Below, in pieces: positions 24,283-36,805 of a stretch of 64,000 nt of DNA. The notes beneath the pieces are model-generated. The model saw nothing but the letters and a program-made list of their open reading frames with translations. It was not told where the DNA came from and made no database searches. Source of the DNA: Apiospora phragmitis (Eukaryota > Ascomycota > Sordariomycetes > Amphisphaeriales > Apiosporaceae). The stretch's first letter is position 1; the number at the start of each line of letters is the position of its first letter. The DNA lies in NCBI GenBank assembly GCA_038363925.1, contig JAQQWL010000006.1:4878501-4942500 (forward strand). Direction: 5' to 3'. The position numbers and the translations under genes were made by a program.

Positions 24283-27200
24283 TCAGAATCCCTTGAAGGG
24301 ATCCTCTCGGAAGTAGTCTTCCTCTCCCCTCGTACTACTCCCCGCGTACCAGTCCGCGGTGCCGCGCGTCGTCCGGGAGTTAAAGCTGTCCCGATGGCGG
24401 CTGCGGCTTCTGCGCCGACGTACCTCCTTGCTGCGCCGCCGGGCTCGGTACTGCCTCTCGTTGCGCTCTTCGGGATGCTCCTGCACGTTGGGGAACGCCA
24501 GCGGACTGATGAATGCCTCCATGCGGACCGTCCCAATCGCCTCGAAGAAGTTGTTGCTCGGTCGAGAGGACGCCTCAGAAGTCCGTACCGACCCATTGGT
24601 GCTCATACCCCACGTGGAGGCTTGGCCAGTGCTGGATGTGACAGCGTACATGTCGGAATTCTCAGCCGTACCCACACTGATGCCAGCGTTGCTGTCACTT
24701 GCCGTATGATAGCTGCCCTGGGCGCTGGCGGCAGGTCCAGAGAAGCCACGGAACGACAAGGGTGGTGGAATGTGTCCACCCGTGTTGCTCCGCTTGCGAC
24801 CATGAAGCACAACCTGATTGGCGCGCTCATGGACCCTCTCCGACGAACGTTCGTGATACCGAGGAATGAATGGCGGTTCTGCTACTTCTCTCGATAGATC
24901 ACGTGCATGATTCAACGTATTCATGACGGCCTCGGGCTTGAACATGAGCTCATCTTCTAGCTGCTCGTGAGAGGCAGGCAGGGGTTCCGGCCTAACTAGG
25001 TTTGGGTGCTTTCCCTTAGCAATTCGGATGGAATCTCGGATGGTCGCCTTCTTGGTCCGTGTTGCTGGGGCTTCATAGGCGGGGGCGGAAGTCGGCTTGA
25101 GCAATGGCTGAGGAGGCACCGGAGACAATGCCTCCGGAACGGCCTGAGACGAATGTGCTAAGAAAGACAGAGACGTCAACCACAAGTAGTGCCTCTCAGA
25201 CGACGTAGCCGTAAACTTGAGGGCCCGTTGAGGCGTCAGAATCAAGATGGAGCGGTTAAACAGCTGGCCTGCGCCTTTGGGGGCTGGGTTGTCGTCTTTG
25301 ACGTCCAGAACCGATTGAATGCTCACTTGGAATCATCATTAGTAAAGTCAACATAGAAGAATTAGATGGGGGTAAGCAACTCACGTTTCCGGCCAGACTT
25401 CCCCATAAGGGCGCTGCCTGAAGAAGGCTGCTTGCTGCTCCAGAGGATGGCTCTCTCATAAGGAGCCAGCCAAACCCACCGCTTATGGCGGTCATTGCTG
25501 GTCTCGTCCGCCTTTGTATCGGCCATGCCAAACGACTTTCGGCGTCTGACATATTTAAACATCCATTCTCCAACCATCGTCTGTGCGATAGCATCGACAA
25601 CACCCGAAGATTGTGGGCCGCTCGCAACGGTTTCGAGATTGGTGTTATCCGTGTTGGCAGTGGTCGTCGATGGCTGAGAGCGGTGTCCTCTATACCGCCC
25701 AGTCCCGTAACCTCGGCCCTTCTGAGGAGTGGTGATGTCATTCTTTGGTAGCGGAGGTAGACCTGGGCTCTCAGGTGCTTCCTCCGAAGGGGACATTGGA
25801 GGAGGCGAGCTGCCCCGGCGCCTGCTCCTTGCATTGCGTGGCATGGCTGCGGCAGACCGCGATTTGCGGATGCTATTGGCTCGGGTCCTAGAACCGCGCC
25901 GTTGGTAACCCTCGCTCGCATAAGTCGGGCTGCGCTTCCCATCGCTGGGGGCACTGGAGTTTAAGGGGGGTTGCGTGAGCTTGCCCTAGTGGGAATGGGG
26001 AATGGAGGATCGTGGGACTCTCCAAGACTTGGGCTTCTTGGGCGGCCGTGTGACGTGATGCCGCTCTGTATCAAAGCAGACTTACGCATAGCACCAGCTC
26101 GCGCAGAAGAGTTCATTGCCTTCTCGCCAGGCCGGGCTACTGAAGGCATACGACCAACGGTATCCCTGTCTTCAGCCAAGTTGTAGCTTCTGTTCACCTC
26201 GGTAGTTCCGATGTGCTTCATTGTACCCCTTCCATGTCTCGGGATGGATGGTAAGGTGTCCATAGTAGAGGTCGTAGCCGTAAAACCTCGCGACTTGTGA
26301 CGGCCAGACGGTGATTTTGGTTTGGGAGCCGACAGAGCTGTCTTGAACTCACCGTCACTCACGTCACCGTCCAAGAGCTCATCACCTTCGTCAGAACTTG
26401 CGCCATCGAAACCAGCGAACAGACTGCTGATACGATGAGGTCGCCGCATTGGTGCCTTTTGGCTCGACAAGGGACCATCATCGTTGTTGCCCGGGTAAGA
26501 GTCTTTGGTTACAGGCTCAGCAGCGGATGGCGAAGCCGGAGGTGAAGAAGGAAGGCCGTTGGTGAAGCTCCGCTTCGACGTCAAACGTCGTGGGTTTCGT
26601 GGGGGCACATGGCCCAGAACTGGGGTGAAACTGCTTCCATTGTCCACGCCGGAAACCGCAGTAGGCGCACTTGGTGACACTGGTCGCGACGAGATAGCTG
26701 AGGGGTGTAGATGAGGGGGCAATCGGTCCAAACGCTTGTCCACGCGAATCTCATCCGTCTGGACGGCAGTGGAGGCGGTAGGTCTAGTCTGGATAAGAGA
26801 CACTTGGCAGCCGAAGTCTTTGACGTACTCTGGCAAACGGTGCTGCTTCGGCGTCTGCGGCCGACTTGTCGGGGGATGAACGCTGATGCTCGGAATCAAT
26901 AGAGGGAGCGAGTCAGGTTGTTTAGGAGAAGGCTCCTGGGCCTGTTGCTTGTCCGTTTGTGTAGCCACCGTCGACATGGGAGTCCGCAAAACGGGGAAGG
27001 TTTCGACTTGCTGCAGCTTAGGAGTTGTGGGAGGACTGAGTGGTGCCTCGACTGTTTGCGATGCTGCAGATACCATCGGCTTCGGGCGGGTTGAGGGAAG
27101 CTCGAACGGAGACGGCTTGTGGATATGTACGCGTTTCCTTCGTTGGTTAGCCTCGATCTCTGTATCGCCATGTGGCGGGCTTTCGACCTCCGTGGGCTTT

Positions 27201-28444
27201 TCGATCTTGATTACCAGCTCAGGGGTTGCTGGTTTGACTGGTACGATCTTCGGCGAAGGCGGTGGAGAGAACTGCACACCCGTATCTTTGTATTCGGGCT
27301 TCGGCGGTGGGGGTGTTTCGTCGTCCTCGCGGATGCCACCCTCGAGCCTATCGAGAACATTCTGGTTGATGAACATCCTGCCTCGGACCACGCTGCCGGG
27401 TCGCATCTGGCTTTCACTGCTCATGTTGCGCCGGTGAGTCCTCTGTGGAGACACTACGCTATCCCGGCTAAATTGGCGGTTGTGACGATGGTTTGAGAGA
27501 ACACTTTCCCGGCCAAGAATACTCTCCCGGCCTACAATGCTTTCCCGGCCATCCGTTTCTGTCTGGTAACCGTCGGAGTCGAAATTGAGTTCATCCGCGA
27601 GGCTGGCCCCAGGAGCCTCGTTGGGAACCGTTGAGAACCGTATGCTATTCGTTAAACTGTTCGTCCGCACACTGGCAGCATCGTTGTCCTTGGCGGCTTC
27701 TTCTCTGTCGCTCTCGGGGTTGCTCTGGCGATTGAGCTGAGCATTTTGCAGGTTGGCGACCTCTTCAAGAATAGTCTTCATCCGAGTGTCGGCAACGTGC
27801 AGTCTCCTCTCATACTTGAGTTTCTCCTCCTCCCACTCATCCCTTTCTTTGGCCCACAGTTCATGCACTCTCTGGGAGTCTTCCTCGTGGCAGCGAACCT
27901 TCTTCTGTACTGTTTCCAGTCGCTTCTTGGTGTCGGCGGCGGCATCCACAGCTTCATCTCGTTCCCTAGCGAGCTCGCCCAGGGCAGAAGATGTTCCACC
28001 CTCGAGGAGAGCTAGTTGGCGCTTGAGGGACCTGTTTTCTTTCGACGTGCTGAGATGGGAAGCCTGTCCAGTCTCTTGCTCTTGTTTTGTTGAATGCAAG
28101 GCTACCTCGAGCCTTTCGATGATTTTCAGCTTGTCTTCCTGGTCCCTACGCAGATTCAAGATCTCCGACACCAGGTTGGCGTGCAGGGTCGGAGTGAACC
28201 GGCGTGGGTCGAAGACGCTGATGGGCTCTTCCGATGACATGGCCTTGGAAGATCGTTTGGCACTCTTCTCCGTTGGCATTGGCGGAGGCGATGAGCTAGT
28301 TCCTGAAGGCGTGACTGAGCGACGTGAGCGCCTCGATGCGCGTGATGATCTCCGCGATGGTGTCTGATATGGTGTGTCTGAAGGTGTTGGTAGTGATGCA
28401 GCAACGGGGCTGCTCACCTCGTCGTCCGTCTCCCATACGGCCAT
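24283..28444 (-). CDS. apsA: ApsA/Num1-type cortical anchor protein with PH domain
   Basis: Cell-cortex protein of the ApsA/Num1/Mcp5 group that anchors dynein for nuclear movement. Exons 28444-25385 and 25325-24283; about 1367 aa. The N-terminal 80 residues are Ser/Pro/Arg-rich, then a coiled coil (about 90-240), a long disordered region with GRES repeats (300-315) and repeated QT motifs (387-564), and a C-terminal Mcp5-type PH domain: WMFKYVRRRKSFG, HKRWVWLAPYERAILW, then after the intron IQSVLDVKDDNP, FNRSILILTPQRALKFTA and HYLWLTSLSFLAH. The tail is rich in Arg/Ser. One C is missing in the G6/C6 run at 25965-25970, giving a false stop after SSRNPP; with seven bases the frame continues as LNSSAPSDGKRSP. 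Length and order match the family well. Confidence 0.9.
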
Positions 28445-31400
28445 GATCTCTTATGGTGAGAATGACTTTGTGTCACCCTGCTAGAGTCTGATCAAGAAGC
28501 ACACAAGTGCATAGGGGTCAAAGCAACCATATAGCCTATCCAATCGCGATACTTTCCTTGACTAACTTGTCTTTTTTCAGAAAATGATCCGGGCACGTCA
28601 CAATATTGAATTATAATGCTTCTTTCCCCTGGTAATCAGTGGAGTGCCCTAAAACCGTTGTTGACACATGCACTGCCCCCGGCTTATAATACAACTGTCC
28701 CCAGTATTAGCATTAATGCGTCTCAATAGAAGTATCGTAGCATCGGCACTCGGAGATCCCACGAAACACACAGGGGCCAGTTTTTAGTGTTGTCCAGCTG
28801 CATTGAAATGGGTAATCGGAATTTTAGATATGGAATGGAACGATATGACCAATGATCAGTCACGCGGAGGGGACTGCCAACCACGCAAGAGCGCCCCCAG
28901 GAAGTGCAAGTACCGTCAACTATAGCAGCACATGCCATATGCAGCGATGCTACCATAGCGAGGATCTCGAGAAAGAAGACAAACTTACAGTTTTCTTTTG
29001 GGGCTAACAACGGTAGTTGCTCAAGAGTCTTGCCAGAGTTGTCGTCCAGTGTTTCGTCTCCTGATGCGGCTGTTGGGTTGGCGCGGACCAGTTCAATAGC
29101 AGGCGTTTATGCTCAAGGGGTCGACGTTTCCAGGTAACGGTTACCGGATCAGCTTGAGCTTGTGCTGACGAGAACAATAAGGCCAACGATAATGACGTGT
29201 GGGGGTCGTGTAGATATAAGTGCGAGTTGCAGCGAAGACCGGCGGAACTAGAGGAGGCCGTTGGCGCGCGATCTGCAATGGCACTCTGATCAGCCAAGTT
29301 CGTCTGAGAGCCCAGGCAGTAGATTGATTGCATGCAAAAGGACATAGAGTTGAGACAACTCAGGCACCCTCCAGTTACCCGTCTAAGACCTACGTTTTGC
29401 AGTATGCTTTGCCAGCCCCTTCGGCAACGAGGACGGGACGTAGAGAGTTGCCTTTGCGAATTCGATTCCCCGCAACAATCCAATTCGACTGAATCAGCTC
29501 AACGTCGATAAGACCCTAAGCGGACTGGAGTCTGTGTGCGTGCGTGTGGGCGACTTGGGGGGGGGGGTTAAGAGGTGTAATTGAGGTGCCTGGCCCAACG
29601 AAGGGTTGCGCAAAAAGGTCTCACCCGCGAGCGAAACAAGTCGGCAGTCGAAGAGCAGTCGTACATGGCACAGCATCCAGGGGAGACTTGCACGAGCACG
29701 GTTAACAAGAGCTTCCGTCAATGGCCTGTGAAACGTAGCAGAGAAAAGAAAAGATGATTGAACTCGTGGAGAGAGCTTCCAAGCAAGCAAGGGACCTAGA
29801 ATGGAAGAGTGCGCGCTAGTTGTAATGATAATATCCACTGCTTTGCCCACTCCAGACGGCCGGCCCAGATCCAAGTATCATTTGCGACGAACGAAGGGAT
29901 AGTAGTGATGCGGATATTGTACGCATCAGTGGGCAAGTACTACGGTACTGCAGGTGCTGCGGCCCATACATAAGCGTGATAAATAGTGGTATGTACTCCA
30001 GGTGTTCCTAGATGCACAGAACCTGCTTCCCTACCACCTACTGCCCAACGTGATGGCTCTCGGTTGAAATGCCGGGGTGGACAAGGATACCTTGGATATG
30101 TACCAGGTTGATGTGCAGGTCACTGGTCATTGCAGTATGCGGCACGCAACTTGGCACCTTGCAGCGAATACAGTACAGTAGCGTGGCCCGTGGGTGTGCC
30201 GCGACGAGATCAGAGCGCGGAGTTCGCTTGCGATCGATAAATAATTGATTGCGACTGATGAAGTGGGCGAGGAAAAGTTGGAGTCTTCGGGGCAGACATA
30301 ACTCACCATGTGCCTTGTTGTCTCCTACCTGACTTTAAATTTGTCAAGTCGATATCAATTAAATAAGGTCTCGCGGCTATGTACGGAGTACAGTCATTGG
30401 TATGCAACTCTCTTTCTTTTCTGCATCAATCAATCATACATACCTGCATGAACATGCATCCTCTAAAGGCAGGTTGTTAGTGTCTGCCACGGATTGCTTG
30501 CCGTAAAGACTGCAGAGTTTTGAGACCATGGCTTCCTCGATGAAATGAAGGCCCCCATGGTGCTGCAACGTTGTGTCTCTACGCTCAGAGTCTCTGATGA
30601 ATTTCCCAACGAGTCTTATCCATTTCGAGTCTGGTGGCTCTTGCCCAGCCATGCTGAGAGTGGACGAGCTAAGGAATCGTCAGGGGTAGGTATTCCCAGA
30701 GCGGCGGATAGTAAGCAAGTACCAACTTACTGAGTGCCAGGGGTTTCACTAATAGGACCCTGGAATTAACAGGTGATTGCCCGAGAGAGAAAAAAGGAGA
30801 CGAGGCTGCTATCCAAACATACGAGTGGTATGAGCCAACAATTCAATGGAAGGTTCTCTCAATCCAACGGATTCTACCGGAGAGCGGAGAGAGGATCACT
30901 ACCCCATGACTGCGAGATACGCCTGCAGACTCGAGTCTAAGGCATCTACAGCCAATTGATGCATGATGCATCACGTACTCGTATGCAAGTACGACTCAGC
31001 GACCTACTATACTTCGTACGCCTCCACTAGCCACGCACGACCAAGGACAGAAGATGTCACGACCGCTTCGATTCGGCCAGGCAGGACGACCGAGCGTGTG
31101 ATTTGAGTGCAGCATATCTGTCCGGTCGCGCCGCAGCGTTACAATTCCCTCGCCATGTTCCATAGGCTAGTCTTGGGAGGAATCACTTCCCATGCGGCCA
31201 CACGGCTAAGCCCAATGCGAATGAGGCTTTTCAGGTGACGTCGAATAGGAATCCGGGTCCATTTCAGCGCGCAATTTCTCAAGCGCCGATCGTATTGGCT
31301 CGACTCTCGAATGAGGAGGAGAGAGCCCCCCGGTCCGTCAGTGCAAGCCAATGGTTCCACTCCTCTCTCTCTGCTGCTTGCCATTTTGGGCAAGCACCCC

Positions 31401-34400
31401 TGCAGCATCTTGCATGGCTGCACGAACATCCATCGCGGAGCACACCATGAACACATGTACTTCGTATAGCAGATAACGAAGTCTCCGAATCGGCCGCTGT
31501 CTCTGTCTGTGTGATATTTGTGATCAAAGCACAAGCATTCAGCTACGATATGCAGTGACAACCTGTAATGGGCGAATAAGATAGGATTACGGTAAAGCAC
31601 TGGATAAATTACTCGGCTGTACATACATCAACACATACGTAATCGGCAACTTGAAGATAGCAAGTATGTCGTAGGCAGAAAGGGCAGATCCTCCGTATGC
31701 AGGCACTAAATTGGCCTTGCGCGGGATGATCAACCTCAAACGACTTTGGGCGAGATAAGTTGCACCTGGAAATTAGCAAGTGCCAGCGGCGTGCAGTAGT
31801 CACACATTTAAGGCGTGGGATGGCTGTCTTTGGGCTTCGACGCAGAAGATTCGCAGCCGGTCAGCTTGGGGGGAGAGTAACGTCTCAAGCTAGGTCCGGG
31901 AAATATCCTATTACAATAAACGTCGTGCGCGGCTCAACTGTCCCGGGGCTTACGATGGCTTATTATCATGCCTAACGAACGACCTTATTGGGAACGCCAC
32001 TAAGAACTGACGGCGCCCGTGTGATACACTCCAGTGCTATTTTGATATCTTGATTATGACATGTAGGTAATAAGTCATTTCATATTCGAGTTCATCGCTT
32101 TGCACGAATGGAGACGCAACCTACACTCATCCTCTCAAGCAATCAAAAGGGGAAGAGACAGGAGGGGGGCAAAGACCCTGATTTGTTCAGCCAGGCCGCG
32201 CCGCAAGCCAGTCCAGTCCAGTCGTTATGGTTCTGGAGAGGTGGTTGACGGATCCAAAGTGCCATACCTCCCCCTTCAGTATTCGATGTATCCGTACTCC
32301 GTGGCCTACACCTCATGCATTAATAAAGATATTGACAGTATTGACCCCACGTGCCGACAGGAACCTCCCCTCGCGAGCCATCTGTCAATGTCCGGAAACG
32401 AACAACCCACACAGCGTGCTGCACCCCCAGTCGTGGCCCACTGTGACAGCCCGCGATAACCTTGCCAGACGCTGTGCATCGGCTACACGCATCGAGTTGG
32501 CAGGTCTAAAAAGAAATCATAGCAATAAGGTTGGCTCTTGTCGGTGGACCCTACCCGAGACTGGCCTTGATCATCAACTGAAAATGGAGCACTTGAGTTC
32601 AATTGTCGTCCCATCAAATCAATCTACAATAGTCCGTGTCAATCAATCGTAACCTTTCCTGTCCAAACTTCGGTATGCAATAGGAACCTGATTTAAGTCC
32701 TTGAGAGTGTTTCGCACCGGGGCTTGACCAACACCGATTTCAGGTGAGCTTTTTCATTTGACCATCAATACCGCCAGCAAATCGGATCAACCATCAGCTG
32801 TCAAAGCAAGAGCTCAAGGCCGACTTATTTGTGGCTTTAGTCAGCGGCGCGCATGCCCTGACTCTCCTGAATCCTCTTCGCTACCAAATCGCAGCTCTCG
32901 GTATCCCATCGGACTAATTGCCCCTTTTCGACGATAGGTTGTGACGAGTATTGAGGCTTGGTCACAATTTGGGGCCTTGTGCCCAATGCAACCACCAGCG
33001 GCAAGGTCGTCAGGTACCGTTCCTCCATGTGGCTCAACTTCCTGACTTCCCAGCATCGGGCCTCTGACCTTCCCACCAATCTCCATCATTCCCGTCCCTC
33101 CGTCTCAATTAGGGTCAAGCCTTCGCACCTCGATGGGCCTAAACCCGATCCCAATAAGACTCCAGCACGCGACGTTAGTAATAAATCGAAAATTGATGAA
33201 ATACAAAAACTAAGATAGTGCATAACGGGGGCGCGACGAGAGCAAAGGGAAAAAACGATGCCTATCACCGGCAAAGGAAATAACGCAACTCAGTCTAATA
33301 CCATCCTAGTAAGGTCAACGTCTGTGTGTATTTTGGATCTTCGTCCGAGGTTCCATCAGATGGCACTCTATCCCAATTTTTTCAGCGACTATCAGCGCGA
33401 CAGCGCGAAAAGGGATTGGACTGCGGACGAGAAAGGCGCGAGGACGGTGGACGGTGCCATCGGGATCAGGCCGTCCCAAGATTCAACTTCACCTGGATTC
33501 AAGCTCCTTCTGTGCGTCCTCACGTTTCTTCGCTGTCCGTCCGTCTTGAGATTCTGTTGCATACTTGTATTGGTTTTCGATAATCCCACTTTACCCCGGA
33601 AGCACGGTCGTCCTTTCTCTCAGGCAAACGAAACATGCAAGCGGCCTGGTTGGTTACCAGCTTTTAGGATGATCAGGTCGAGCGGCGGCGCCCCAGGCGC
33701 CCTCGCCCGGTCCCCCGCTCGCAAAGAGCTGCTATCATTATGGTGCTAAAAGCTGCAGCCAGATCACGTAAAAAAACGCCCCTCCTGAAGATGGCCATCG
33801 ACAAGATCAGCCTTGGAAACAGGTTTAGCCTCTTTGACTGAGTTGTTTGCTTCTGCGGCATCATTAGGGCTGGAGCCTCTTAATCAACTTGCTATATAGC
33901 GTGGAGCGTCAGGGATTCCAAAAAAGAGAAAGGAAAAGCAATCTGGCCCATCTAGAAGGTGTTCCGTGGCTGGTTCAGTCTAGATGGAACAGCAGCAGTT
34001 TGCTGATGCTACGGAACTAAGTTAACCCCAAACAGGACCGGTTAAAGAACCATCAACATGGGCACTATCCAACCGTGCCGTGGCGGCCCGTGAGGGCCTA
34101 ACCGTAAGTCTGCCTACTATCTCTCACTGGGGGCCGCCACTCATTAGCTGTAAGTTCTAGTTTAGTGAACGAACCGCTCAGTCTAATGACTTCATATACT
34201 CCGATTCCCAGTTTTGTTCCTGCCAAATTGGTCTTCTGCCTGTCTGGCTGTGAGGCGTTATGTGACCAAGCTACCAACTTGAAGCCGACTACGGTCGAAA
34301 AGTAATTGAATCACATCAATGTCCAACAGAAACCTCGTCAATCTGAAGCTCACTCATCCTTACCCAAAGCAGCGGACGGTGCTCGTCCGGTTCGTTGAAG

Positions 34401-36805
34401 TGCGCCGGGGCCATAATTACGTACAAACATGGATTCAGGGTAGACAGTGGACTTCTGGTTCGTTTCTCGTTCTTTTGCTTTTAGCAAGTTAGACGCGATA
34501 CTGTGCATACCCGGTGCATATAATTGTTACTAATACAACACTCCTGTATTAGGTATGTTGCAGAGCAAGCACGGTGAACGTCGGCGTTCTCCATCCAGGC
34601 CGGCCCTGAGCGAGACACGAATTGGGAAGAAGAAGAAAAGGCAAGAGGAAGGAAAAAGAAAGGAGACAAGCATAAGACATAGAGAGGGAAAAGCACCTAT
34701 TTGCTACCTATTTGCTACAGATAATGTGCTGACTGCATACATATGCACGTTTGATGGGTGTTGCAAAGACGAGCAAAGAAAATAGACGAGCACGTAATTA
34801 CGTGACCGGATTCGCTACCAGGCCAGAATGCTGGTAACTAGAAATTACCTACCCTGGATGTTGTTGCGACGCACCAGGTTGCTGATGATGCCCTAGTACG
34901 AAAGTAAGGAGGGTGTCATTAAACGGCTCTGCTCACGCAATTTTTGACCGGAAACGGTCCTGCGAAAGAAGTCTCAGGAGGGATCAAAATCAGATCAGCC
35001 TCATCTCTCACTCCGTGTAACCGAACCAAAGCAAGACACAAAGAACCATTCGCAAGCAAGTTGTCCGAGACACAGAACGTGCCTCGTCAATATGCTTAAT
35101 ACAGGCCGTTGGATTTGAAGTTGCCCCCTTGCAGGCTCTCGTGTTGTGTGTGCTCTCTCGCCCCCTTTTCCACCATCAATCTCGATAAATCATATCAGGC
35201 CGTTGGTTGTTGTTGGACAGGGGGGCCATTACCAGCTCTCTGGGACCGCCACGCTGCATGCACGCAGTTACAGCAAACATACGCCTCGTACACCACCGCG
35301 GTCGGGGCGCTGGGGGGGGAGGGCCGCGTGTGGAAGCAAGGCGAGGAGGCGCCGAAGTAGATAATTGTGATGTGAGGAGCAAACTTTGTAATTCACTAAC
35401 CTACCCATCGTCCCAGTCATCCTAGTTCATGACATGACTTTAAGGCAAGCTATGTAACCCAGGCAGCTGAAAGAAGGGCACCAAACCAACAAAAGACAAT
35501 CGGTTAGACCTTCTCCTCCATCCCGTGTCTTCCCCGTCACCCCTGTACCCAGACTGAGGCGACCGTTATTAGTTCAGGTTTGTTAACGCAAGATGATTGA
35601 AGATTAGGGCGGGGGGCTAGAATCGCCTGATCTGATCCCCAACGATCAGTCTAGACTCCAGCTCCGGTCTCGAAGAGAGAGAGAGGGCGGGGAGTATGTG
35701 AGTGTGTGTATTTCCTTGTTTCCACCGCACACATGGCTGCATGGTCCGGGGGGTGGCCGCGAGGTTCGACCGAGGTCAGGACTTCCGTGTCTCTGATGAA
35801 GAGGGCTCAGGCCCGGCGTTCCTGACGATCATTTTACGCAAGATCAGTCAAATCCATCGGTCGGCCCTTGCATCTCTGTTCTCAGATCGCTCCGCCAGCC
35901 TTGCGCTTCCCTCCCGTCGTGCAATCAAAGTAGAGGGTCCTCTTTCATTTCTAACAAAAAACGACCCAGGGGGCTTCCAAGATAGACGAGACAGGTGTGT
36001 TTGTCTGATCAGGAGAGATCGGCAATTTCAGGACAAAGTGTGTCTAGACGGTGGAAGAAATGTTACACCGGATGGATCGGTCCGTTCGTTCATTATGACA
36101 AATTCCGAGTCAAGGTGGGATTTTGATTCACGTCGCGGGAACGCGGGTCCGGCAGCTCCCACAACGGGGTTGACTCGTTCACGGCAGTGCTAGCTCCTCA
36201 AAGTCAGACGCAAGCCATTGGCAAAGGACGAACCGATGCCATAATAAGTATTAAATAATATATGGGCTGAACGGTGAACCACGGACTGTGAACAGAAATG
36301 AACAGCTCCAGCTCCCGGAAAGTGAAACATTGATCCAGTCGCACTGGCAATTACCACCACCGTTTCTTGGTGTAAGGGGGATGATTCCTCAAGCTCGATA
36401 TCTCGGAGGATTTTCATTGCTGTTGCTGCTGTATGCACCTGGGGTTGTGGAAGACTGCGGAACTGACTCGTCGTTGGGCATTCATCATGGCACGATAGCT
36501 CATGCGGCCCAAGTAGCGACTAATGCATGTTAGATATAGTGATCCAAGGGTAATCAAGGCAGTGGCAAGAAAGGAGGCATGCGTTTTGTACCTCGGTAAA
36601 AGGGTTTCTATGAGTAAGTAGACACTCCAATCTACAGTACAATGGATAGGTATGGCATGGAGGACATGAGCTCGTTTGAAGATTTCAGACCTACGCCAAC
36701 TCAATGAGTGATGCGTGGAAAGTTACCAAGCCCTTGGGGTGTATATAGAAATGATATTGGTGTTTAATTTAGCCTTGCGGACGAATTCGAGTTCAGAGGA
36801 AGGAG
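28445..36805. other. 8.4 kb without recognisable genes
   Basis: Upstream of the ApsA-like gene and downstream of the membrane-protein gene. Open stretches up to about 163 codons occur (33,258-33,749; 35,702-36,193; 29,004-29,483) but overlap on both strands, lack family motifs and have mixed composition. There is an imperfect inverted repeat at 34,080-34,140, a G run near 29,560 and a GTACGGAGTAC at 30,381-30,391. No RNA gene or transposon is recognised. Confidence 0.5.

Noticed and set aside
29455..29480. GAATTCGATTCCCC resembling a tRNA B box
   Set aside because: Stem bases do not pair and no A box lies at proper distance.
29004..29874. Two minus-strand open stretches of 159 and 126 codons
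   Set aside because: Low-complexity and mixed composition with no motif; not supported as gene.
33258..33749. 163-codon plus-strand open stretch
   Set aside because: No family features, irregular composition, open on both strands.
35702..36193. 163-codon plus-strand open stretch
   Set aside because: No ATG context or domain evidence; looks like chance in a stop-poor stretch.
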